Shown here: one piece after another, positions 7,538 to 13,698 of the stretch | Layout: every line of letters starts with the position of its first letter | Position numbering within the stretch: position 1 is the first letter of the stretch | DNA from: a virus | Length of the DNA stretch: 27,557 nucleotides | Reading direction: 5' to 3' (one strand) | IMG/VR virus record: IMGVR_UViG_3300017710_000041 | Location: 1-27,557 of that record | Made by a program: the position numbers and the translations under genes | The notes under the pieces: generated by a model | What the model saw: only the letters and a program-made list of their open reading frames with translations | Databases searched by the model: none | What the model was told of the DNA's origin: nothing

Positions 7538-8404
7538 ATGAGCAATACGTTTGGGAATTGCGACCTGTCTACCATTACAACAACGGTAGACAAGGTCATG
7601 CTAACGGATGCAGAACTTGATATTCTGTGGTCAGAAGATAATCAAAAACGACTTTTTACCCACCAAGCACATAGCCCCTTTAATAACGAAGGGGATATTG
7701 ATGAGTATAACCCGCATTACACTGACGATATTAGTGAAGCAAAACTCAAAGTCAAAACATATATTTCTGACTTCTTAAGTGGGGTTATTCAGCAAACTTT
7801 TGGTTGTGATGCATATATCGTGAGAACTTTTGATGGTTCTACTATTATCGGTTTTCAGTTGATGCACTCTATTAAGGGTGAAAATGATACATACGTCATG
7901 ACAGCTGATTCAATACCCGATTTAAACACCCTATGGGCTCAAGAGGTTGGTAGTGGTGATTGGAGAGATGAATGTGTCGCTATGGATACAGTTATGTATA
8001 ACCCTATGCTTGATGGAACATCATCTTCTATTTGGGCATCATCACTGCACATATCCGATGCATTTTTAATCGCTATTCATACTGCCATTAAAGCCGATGG
8101 ATACAAAAATGTGTTACATTGTGCTACAGGATTAAAACAAAAACAATATTTTAATGCAATACGAGACCTGATGATAAATTGGGAAAACAATGGTGGTTTC
8201 CCTGCTGGTCATCCAAGTGCTGGAACAGTGATGAATGCGACTCCTGTATTCAATTATGTAGAAGACAACACTACACCCGCTTATCAGTTAGGATGTTCGC
8301 AGTTCGGGCCAGCTTATGCAAATAGATTTCCCGATGAGATTAAACCATGCGCTTGGCCGTTTACCACAACTAAAGTCGGTGGTATTTACCCACCATATGC
8401 TTAA
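7538..8404 (+). CDS. Unknown protein, possibly paired with the next gene
   Basis: This 288-residue soluble protein has no recognised motif. The middle (AYIVRTFDGSTIIGFQLMHS) looks like paired beta strands, and HISDAFLIAIHTAIKADGYK is a helix-strand that recalls acetyltransferase-like folds, though no CoA-binding RxxGxG loop is seen. The C-terminal quarter is rich in Pro and aromatic residues and ends GGIYPPYA. It follows the SWM-domain gene with a 19-nt gap containing TAGGAA, and is followed by a gene of similar size and similar order of elements. A virion role is suggested only by location. Confidence 0.7.
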   Translation: MSNTFGNCDLSTITTTVDKVMLTDAELDILWSEDNQKRLFTHQAHSPFNNEGDIDEYNPHYTDDISEAKLKVKTYISDFLSGVIQQTFGCDAYIVRTFDGSTIIGFQLMHSIKGENDTYVMTADSIPDLNTLWAQEVGSGDWRDECVAMDTVMYNPMLDGTSSSIWASSLHISDAFLIAIHTAIKADGYKNVLHCATGLKQKQYFNAIRDLMINWENNGGFPAGHPSAGTVMNATPVFNYVEDNTTPAYQLGCSQFGPAYANRFPDEIKPCAWPFTTTKVGGIYPPYA

Positions 8405-8417
8405 GGGGTAATTTGTT

Positions 8418-9368
8418 ATGCCAAAGATTTTTCATACCGCAATAGAACAAGACTTACCTAGTGAAGACCTTCTTAGGTTGATTGAAGCATCTTACGTTAG
8501 ACGTTTACACACAACTGGTTATACAACTCAAACAGACGAAGAGTTTAAAGATTTGTTTCTTGATGATATTGATTACATTAAGTCAAATTTTCCAGTCCAC
8601 GCATGGTTTGTAATGCGATACGTCCCCAATGAGACGGTATTAAAGGAAATTAGGTCAACAGGTACTACTACAGATGCTCCAATATTTGGTGCTATGTTGA
8701 TATATCCTTGTAAACAACCTTACAAGAGTTCCCCAATAACAGTGACCAAAAATGGTGTAGATGTTCAACGTGATACATTCATACCAAATTTCTTTGCAGC
8801 TGCTGATGAAGGTACTAAAGATGGTCAACCACACTATTCTTGGATGAGAAATTTCCAAACAGAATGGGAGTCAAGAGGTTTAGATGGCCACTGTTCTGAT
8901 AAACTAGCAATAGCTGATATTGTATTGTACGGTGAAATACCTGTATGTGATTACTTTACTGAAGTATTGAAGTCAAAAAACTATAGACTTTTACAGAATT
9001 ATAAAGAAACTGTTAGCGGTATTGAAAAAGACGCAATAGAAGATGCCGACAACGAAACTGAAGGTGGTCTTTCATGGTATCCTGCCATCAAATGGTTACA
9101 GGAACACGATGTTAACAGTATGATTTTTGAAGGGATGGGGTCTAAAGCACTTGAATTTGCTGCCCAAGAGTGGGATGCAAAACACACTATTGGGGGTGTC
9201 AAGAGAAGTGAAAACTCTGAATTGTTCAATTGGCCGAGTCAATGGTGGGATACATACGGACTTTCTGAAGGTGAGTCACCTACTAGTGGCGCACAGAACA
9301 TATTCTTAAACCAAGAAGACGATATTGTTAACCATACTGACTCTGAAGTTAGAACTTTTGGTCTGTAG
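8418..9368 (+). CDS. Unknown protein, possible diverged partner of the preceding gene
   Basis: The protein has 316 residues and is soluble and acidic. AAGGGG (8403-8408) is the ribosome binding site for ATG 8418. Order of elements: an N-terminal helix pair, a beta stretch HAWFVMRYVPN, a second stretch IFGAMLIYP, a helix with HYSWMRNFQTEW, then LAIADIVLYGEIPVCDYF followed by a strand ending in YRLLQNY. This order parallels the previous protein, suggesting an old duplication, but identity is low and I cannot align it by eye with confidence. The C-terminal about 90 residues are extra, with Trp-rich WPSQWWDTYG. Function unknown. Confidence 0.7.
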   Translation: MPKIFHTAIEQDLPSEDLLRLIEASYVRRLHTTGYTTQTDEEFKDLFLDDIDYIKSNFPVHAWFVMRYVPNETVLKEIRSTGTTTDAPIFGAMLIYPCKQPYKSSPITVTKNGVDVQRDTFIPNFFAAADEGTKDGQPHYSWMRNFQTEWESRGLDGHCSDKLAIADIVLYGEIPVCDYFTEVLKSKNYRLLQNYKETVSGIEKDAIEDADNETEGGLSWYPAIKWLQEHDVNSMIFEGMGSKALEFAAQEWDAKHTIGGVKRSENSELFNWPSQWWDTYGLSEGESPTSGAQNIFLNQEDDIVNHTDSEVRTFGL

Positions 9369-9381
9369 AACACGTAAAAAG

Positions 9382-9389
9382 GATAAATA
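9382..9389 (+). promoter_or_regulatory. Late promoter octamer GATAAATA
   Basis: This is one mismatch from TATAAATA, 5 nt (aaact) before ATG 9395, in a true intergenic gap (9369-9394). There is no Shine-Dalgarno sequence between it and the start codon. Confidence 0.6.
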
Positions 9390-9394
9390 AAACT

Positions 9395-9793
9395 ATGAAA
9401 ACATTTAAAGCATATCTCACAGAAGACGTTAACCCAGGCTACGAAGGCATGGCGGGTGAACATAACATCGATGACGCAGACGTTAAGGCAAGACTTAATG
9501 CTATCCTAGGTCATACCGCATCTATGGAGTTTATCAACCCTAGAGCTGCCGTTGCACAAATGGAAGCAAAACTATCTCTACTTGGTTTATCACATGATGG
9601 TAATATCAATGATATAGACATGAGTGAGAGTGGTGAGTTTGAAATCTCATTTTCACGTTACGGTGATATCATTGGTAAAACAGTTGATACCCCACATGAT
9701 GAAATTGAAGAAGAGAAGACTAACTTTACTATGAAGATTAGAACTGAAAAATTAGATACTGGTTCATTTAAAGTATACGGTTCTTTAGCATAA
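9395..9793 (+). CDS. Putative capsid-targeted internal virion protein
   Basis: The protein has 132 residues. The first ten, MKTFKAYLTE, match the length and pattern of the T4 internal-protein capsid-targeting sequence (MKTYQEFIAE in IPI-IPIII) and end in the (L/I)-x-E cleavage consensus of prohead protease gp21, so cleavage after Glu10 is predicted. The remainder has a helical half (ADVKARLNAILGHT, AAVAQMEAKLSLLGL) followed by beta strands (GEFEISFSRYGD, FTMKIRTEKLD). It has its own late-type promoter and lies alone between short intergenic gaps. What the mature protein does is unknown. In T4 such proteins are packaged with DNA and injected. Confidence 0.8.
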   Translation: MKTFKAYLTEDVNPGYEGMAGEHNIDDADVKARLNAILGHTASMEFINPRAAVAQMEAKLSLLGLSHDGNINDIDMSESGEFEISFSRYGDIIGKTVDTPHDEIEEEKTNFTMKIRTEKLDTGSFKVYGSLA

Positions 9794-9803
9794 CGCTCTT
9801 CAC

Positions 9804-9824
9804 TTGCACTAAATATTAGTGCAA
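9804..9824 (+). repeat. Perfect 9-bp inverted repeat containing an ACTAAATA octamer
   Basis: TTGCACTAA (9804-9812), ATA, TTAGTGCAA (9816-9824) forms a perfect 9-bp stem with a 3-nt centre. It lies in the gap between 9793 and 9845. No T-run follows, so it is a poor terminator. The same octamer, ACTAAATA (9808-9815), is the late-promoter-like element before iscU, so the palindrome could be a regulated promoter or a protein-binding site. Confidence 0.5.
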
Positions 9825-9844
9825 CCAAAACAATTTAATACATT

Positions 9845-10216
9845 ATGAGTCTATTTGACAAACTAACAGCAAAGAACTTTGCCGCCTACGCCATAAAACA
9901 CTATGATGACCCACAGTGTGAAGACATGGATGACTTCTATGAAGACTTACGTAGGTTTAGATACCTTAAACGACTTCTTTTCAGATACTATCAACATGAT
10001 GAACTGAGAGAACGTCTTATGCTAAATCACCTTATTTGCATCTTTAATGTCTTTGGATACGATGCATCAATGAGGATGTTAAAATTTAAAATCAAGGATG
10101 TAGAATACTGGTCATCGATTAAAACGATGCTGTTATATCTAGGATACGTAGAAGAGGGGTTTGAAGTTGAAGTTCCTATCGATGAGAAACTCGCAATGAC
10201 TCTCCGACAGGTATAA
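9845..10216 (+). CDS. Small unknown protein resembling conserved T4-like phage proteins
   Basis: This is a 123-residue helical protein. The pattern DDPQCEDMDDFYEDLRRFRY, then LFRYYQHDELRERLMLNHLI, then YLGY near the C-terminus resembles a family I recall from many marine T4-like phages, always annotated hypothetical. No catalytic motif is visible. It starts at ATG 9845, 21 nt after the palindrome, with no clear Shine-Dalgarno sequence. Its end is 8 nt before the next ATG, and the next gene's late octamer contains part of its stop codon. Adjacent placement of this gene and the next is, as I recall, also common in related phages. Confidence 0.75.
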   Translation: MSLFDKLTAKNFAAYAIKHYDDPQCEDMDDFYEDLRRFRYLKRLLFRYYQHDELRERLMLNHLICIFNVFGYDASMRMLKFKIKDVEYWSSIKTMLLYLGYVEEGFEVEVPIDEKLAMTLRQV

Positions 10217-10219
10217 ATA
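10212..10219 (+). promoter_or_regulatory. Consensus late promoter TATAAATA
   Basis: This exact T4 late octamer lies 5 nt (gatat) before ATG 10225 and overlaps the TAA stop (10214-10216) of the previous gene. The sequence 10213-10227 is identical to 433-447. Confidence 0.75.
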
Positions 10220-10224
10220 GATAT

Positions 10225-10824
10225 ATGGCCGCTAGAATTATAGACACACTAATAGTATTCCGTATCCTCAAGATGTTAACAACACCTTTTGAGAAGACGC
10301 AAGCCTTTAAATTTGGATACATAGACAAGAAGGGTAAACGGATTACACATAAGCCCGACCCTAAAAATCCTGCTGTCAAACTAGAAAACAAACCAGTCAC
10401 TGCTTCCGAAAAAGCATCATACACACCTTTACATAGACTCGTATTCAATCTAAAGAAGTTGATTGAACGAGTTCCTTTTGGTAAATCGCAGTTCGCTTCA
10501 TATGCAATTGCACTTGCACTACTTAAAGAAGAAACTAGACTGACTGAAGACCAAGCAGATGAGTTGTGTGAAAAGTTCTACAGACATTTAAAAGAAAATG
10601 AATTGGTCACATCTGAATCTATTCAAGAAACTATTAATCTAGCAGAATTACGTGTGGGAGTTACATACAATCTTAGACTTGCCATCTATCAAAATGATTG
10701 CAGATATCGACCAAAAACACCTATACAGATTGTAGCAGAACATAGTATAGTGTATGGTATTCCTGTTTACATAGGATTTCTAGAAGAACACAGAGTATTG
10801 GTAACCGCTGATGATGTTTATTGA
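10225..10824 (+). CDS. Unknown protein resembling T4-like marine phage virion-block proteins
   Basis: The protein has 199 residues. The N-terminus IIDTLIVFRILKMLTTPFEK followed by FKFGYIDKKGKR, then LVFNLKKLIERVPFGKSQFA, resembles a family I recall from T4-like cyanophages and pelagiphages without assigned function. The first about 15 residues are hydrophobic but interrupted by Arg and Lys, so I do not call a membrane segment. The C-terminal part (VYGIPVYIGFLEEHRVLVTA) is beta-rich. It is transcribed from a consensus late promoter, consistent with a structural or assembly role, and overlaps the next gene by 14 nt. Confidence 0.75.
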   Translation: MAARIIDTLIVFRILKMLTTPFEKTQAFKFGYIDKKGKRITHKPDPKNPAVKLENKPVTASEKASYTPLHRLVFNLKKLIERVPFGKSQFASYAIALALLKEETRLTEDQADELCEKFYRHLKENELVTSESIQETINLAELRVGVTYNLRLAIYQNDCRYRPKTPIQIVAEHSIVYGIPVYIGFLEEHRVLVTADDVY

Positions 10825-11566
10825 GGAAGTAACAAAAGTCAACGACATGGTGTATGGACACCAAGCGGAGTTGAAGAAACCTAAGTATAAAGACATAGAC
10901 TTATGGTCTACTGGTTGGCAAAAAATATCAGTTGCCGTACCACCAGCAAATAACTCAACTGCTACCCTAGATGACATCAAAAAAATTCAGCAATTACTTA
11001 AAAATACAACACCTGAAATCAAAAGACAGTACGTTGATTGCGATGAAGATGGTTCGTACTATATCAAAGCATACTTAGAAGAGAACAATTTAGACTTTGA
11101 AGACGCAACTATAGAGTATATTGAAAGACAATGCAGTCCTGTTGTAAGACACTTTAAAAACTTTTTTAATCGTCCAAGACCATATCAATTGGCAGATGCA
11201 TTAAAGATGGACTTTAAACCATTCGTTACACCGACTGCAAAGACTCCTGCTTATCCAAGTGGACATGCAGTACAATCTAGAGTGGTTGCTAATTACTACG
11301 CAAGTTTATATCCCGACCACCGAAAAGAATTACATGAAGCCGCTCATACATGTGGATGGGGTAGAGTTGAAGCAGGATTACATTATCCTTCAGATTATAC
11401 CGCTGGTCTACAACTTGCTGATGACTTGATGGGATATATGCGGATGGAAAAACTAAATGAAGATGCGCCAGTGAACGCAACAGGTAGTGCTATATCAATG
11501 CCTACTACAATGAAACGAAAACGAGACAAAAGATTCTACGAACTTTGGACTAGAAAACCAAAATAA
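10811..11566 (+). CDS. PAP2-superfamily phosphatase
   Basis: This 251-residue protein carries the three signature motifs of the PAP2/vanadium haloperoxidase superfamily in order: KNFFNRPRPYQ near residue 120 (KxxxxxxRP type), YPSGHA near 148-153 (PSGH), and GRVEAGLHYPSDYTAG near 184-199 (SRxxxxxHxxxD type; a Gly replaces the Ser). The catalytic His pair (PSGH and GLHYPSD) and phosphate-binding Arg residues are present. No transmembrane helices are seen, so it resembles soluble acid phosphatases rather than membrane lipid phosphatases. ATG 10811 and ATG 10814 are both possible starts. The substrate is unknown. It lies immediately before a membrane protein gene, which may hint at an envelope role. 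Confidence 0.88.
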   Translation: MMFIEEVTKVNDMVYGHQAELKKPKYKDIDLWSTGWQKISVAVPPANNSTATLDDIKKIQQLLKNTTPEIKRQYVDCDEDGSYYIKAYLEENNLDFEDATIEYIERQCSPVVRHFKNFFNRPRPYQLADALKMDFKPFVTPTAKTPAYPSGHAVQSRVVANYYASLYPDHRKELHEAAHTCGWGRVEAGLHYPSDYTAGLQLADDLMGYMRMEKLNEDAPVNATGSAISMPTTMKRKRDKRFYELWTRKPK

Positions 11567-11569
11567 ATT

Positions 11570-12367
11570 ATGCAATTTCTGAACTATTTGGCATTAGCAA
11601 CAAGTCTAATGATAGCGGGCATCGCTGCCTATTTCTCTGTTATAGGGATGGGGATTATATTTGCGGGTGCATACATGTCCACAATAGTTATGATGAGTGC
11701 ACTGGAATTTGGTAAAATAGTTACTGCAGCTTACGTTCATATGTTTTGGGACAAACTTAACTACATGAAGTATTATCTTGCTTCCGCAGTAGTTATACTC
11801 ATGTTGATTACATCGTTAGGCATATTCGGATTTCTATCAAAAGCAAACATTGAAACCGCACTAGAAGGTGATTCATATTCTCTAGAGATGTCTATCATAG
11901 ACAAAAGAATAGAGTCAAAAGAGAATCAATTACAAAGATTAGAGAGCAGAGTTTCAAGTCTAGATAATATCATAGACACTGCACAACCAAAAGACAGGAA
12001 CTATATAGATAGAAGACAGAAAGATGAACGACAAGAAATCGCTGTTTCTATTGACCAAATTGTAGATGAGATAGTAACACTCAATACTGAGAAGTTACCA
12101 TTTGAGAGACTCCAGTTACAACAAGAAGGGAAGGTTGGCCCAATCATGTACGTTGCAGAAATGATATACGGACAAGATAATGCAAAAAACTATCTCGACA
12201 ACGCAGTGAGATATGTTATAATAGCATTGATATTTGTGTTTGACCCTCTAGCATTGTTGTTATTGGTGACCGCTACAGGTCTTATATCTTCTTACAGGAA
12301 ACCCGAACCACCTAGAATAGTAGTACGAGTTCCGAAGAAAAAAGATATAAATAACATAAATAACTAA
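11570..12367 (+). CDS. Multi-pass membrane protein with central coiled coil
   Basis: The protein has 265 residues. Three hydrophobic segments lie in the first 90 residues (about 4-25, 27-48 and 67-90). They are followed by a charged helical region (about 105-170) with heptad-like spacing (IDKRIESKENQLQRLESRV), then a fourth segment near 210-235 (VIIALIFVFDPLALLLLV). The tail is basic. VFDPLA in the last helix is a motif I recall from membrane proteins of T4-like cyanophages of unknown function. Possible roles are holin-like, receptor or superinfection-related. The large coiled coil between membrane segments argues against a simple holin. It starts 3 nt after the PAP2 gene. Confidence 0.75.
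   Translation: MQFLNYLALATSLMIAGIAAYFSVIGMGIIFAGAYMSTIVMMSALEFGKIVTAAYVHMFWDKLNYMKYYLASAVVILMLITSLGIFGFLSKANIETALEGDSYSLEMSIIDKRIESKENQLQRLESRVSSLDNIIDTAQPKDRNYIDRRQKDERQEIAVSIDQIVDEIVTLNTEKLPFERLQLQQEGKVGPIMYVAEMIYGQDNAKNYLDNAVRYVIIALIFVFDPLALLLLVTATGLISSYRKPEPPRIVVRVPKKKDINNINN
12346..12362 (+). promoter_or_regulatory. Tandem late promoter octamers TATAAATA and CATAAATA
   Basis: TATAAATA (12346-12353) and CATAAATA (12355-12362) are 9 nt apart, start to start, at the end of the membrane protein gene. Unlike the other late octamers they leave a normal leader (about 24 nt) with AGGAG at 12382-12386 before ATG 12393, suggesting strong late expression of the next small protein. Confidence 0.65.
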
Positions 12368-12392
12368 CTGACATATATTTTAGGAGATAAAA

Positions 12393-12605
12393 ATGGCAGA
12401 CGAAAGAAAAGCGGAAGATTTCCATCTTCTGAAACCATCAATGGCTGATGAAGATGGCAACATGCCAGCGGAAGGTACTACTGGATACGATTTAGCTAAG
12501 GCGTCATATGACGTTGCTATGGAAGAGTATAACGAAAGACTTGACCATTGGTTAAAGACAGGTGAAGCTCCAGGCATAGCCGTAAAACCAGCTGAAGACG
12601 AATAG
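12393..12605 (+). CDS. Small acidic protein, probably late-expressed
   Basis: This 70-residue acidic protein begins MADERKAEDFHLLKPSM. The middle contains EGTTGYDLAKASYDVAMEEY, an amphipathic helix, and the C-terminus is Ala/Pro/Glu-rich. It has the clearest expression signals in this half of the window: two tandem late octamers and an AGGAG ribosome binding site 6 nt before the ATG. High late expression suggests a virion or prohead core component, which is inferred. It is the last gene before the sigma70-type promoter of the replication block. Confidence 0.75.
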   Translation: MADERKAEDFHLLKPSMADEDGNMPAEGTTGYDLAKASYDVAMEEYNERLDHWLKTGEAPGIAVKPAEDE

Positions 12606-12627
12606 TAAGATTCCTTACGAAACCCCC

Positions 12628-12656
12628 TTGTGATAATCATATCATTCTAGTATAAT
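12628..12656 (+). promoter_or_regulatory. Sigma70-type promoter before primase
   Basis: TTGTGA (12628-12633), a 17-nt spacer, then TATAAT (12651-12656), a perfect -10. The expected start site is about 12663, one base before ATG 12664, so the primase mRNA may be leaderless. It marks the switch from late to early/middle transcription. Confidence 0.7.
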
Positions 12657-12663
12657 AGCTAGT

Positions 12664-13698
12664 ATGATATGGTTAGAACGCAAATACTTAAGTATGGTAG
12701 CATCCCGTTTGGATGTTTGCAAGTGGAAGAACGAAAAAACTCTTAATCACAGATGTCCCTACTGTGGTGATTCTCAAACGAATCCTCACAAAGCACGTGG
12801 GTATCATTTTGTGGTGGAACAAAACTTTGTATACAAGTGCCACAATTGTGGTAAATCTACATCGTCTGTTCACTTCCTTAAGGATAACTTCCCCGATATC
12901 CATAGAGAATACTTGAAGGAGTATCTTCAAGAGAAGGGTGGTACAAAAATTAAAGTCAAGAAAAGAAAGATGCCTAGTGCAAATGACTTTAAATTTGTTC
13001 CAAAATCAAAACCTCTAAATACGACTGTCGAGAATAATTTACCTGCTGTCTGTGTTTCGGCATGGGAAAAAGGAGAGGCAAGAGAGTATCTCCAAGACCG
13101 AAAGATAGACGATGAAATAATTAAGAAACTGTTGTTCGTACAACAGGCACAATCTCTCTCTTTTTTACATACTAAGTATAGAGAGAGGGTCTTAGGTAAT
13201 GATTCTCGTATAGTATTTCCATTCTACGCAGAGAATGGAGAATTGATTGGTATAAGTGGTAGAGCAATAAATGATTCACCTCTGAGATACTTAACTATGA
13301 GATTCGTAGATGACGTTCCACTCATCTACAACAATAATAATGTGGACAAGTCAAAAACTATCTATGTCACAGAAGGGCCAATAGATAGTCTATTCCTACC
13401 AAACTCTATAGCAGTTGGTGGTAGTGATTTTAAAAAGATATCTAATCTTAAAGAGAATGCAATAATAATATATGATAACGAACCACGCAATGCAGTTATT
13501 CTAAAGAAAATTGAAGAGGTCATCGAAGATGGCTTCAACGTATGTCTGTGGACTGATAAAAGAGTCGATGGATTAAAAGACATAAATGATATGATAATGC
13601 ATGGAATGACCAAAGACGAAATCGTGGAGATAATCAACTCTTGCACTTACAACGGCCTTTCTGCAAAACTTAAGTTACAGGAGTATAAAAAAATATGA
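12664..13698 (+). CDS. DNA primase (DnaG-like, T4 gp61 size)
   Basis: The protein has 344 residues, close to T4 gp61. The N-terminus holds a zinc ribbon with C31/C34 (RCPYCGDS) and C59/C62 (YKCHNCGKS). A central RNA-polymerase-like region contains RIVFPFYAENGELIGISGRA. The Toprim domain has TIYVTEGPIDSLFLP (catalytic Glu in EGPID) and IIYDNEPRN, equivalent to the metal-binding acidic motif. It synthesises RNA primers for lagging-strand replication, with a helicase encoded elsewhere. The ATG lies directly after the -10 element. The gene overlaps nrdA by 4 nt, coupling replication to dNTP supply. Confidence 0.93.
   Translation: MIWLERKYLSMVASRLDVCKWKNEKTLNHRCPYCGDSQTNPHKARGYHFVVEQNFVYKCHNCGKSTSSVHFLKDNFPDIHREYLKEYLQEKGGTKIKVKKRKMPSANDFKFVPKSKPLNTTVENNLPAVCVSAWEKGEAREYLQDRKIDDEIIKKLLFVQQAQSLSFLHTKYRERVLGNDSRIVFPFYAENGELIGISGRAINDSPLRYLTMRFVDDVPLIYNNNNVDKSKTIYVTEGPIDSLFLPNSIAVGGSDFKKISNLKENAIIIYDNEPRNAVILKKIEEVIEDGFNVCLWTDKRVDGLKDINDMIMHGMTKDEIVEIINSCTYNGLSAKLKLQEYKKI

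Noticed and set aside
12604-12617. GTAAG-ATTC-CTTAC hairpin as a terminator after the 12393 gene
   Set aside because: The stem is only 5 bp and AT-rich, with no following T-run.
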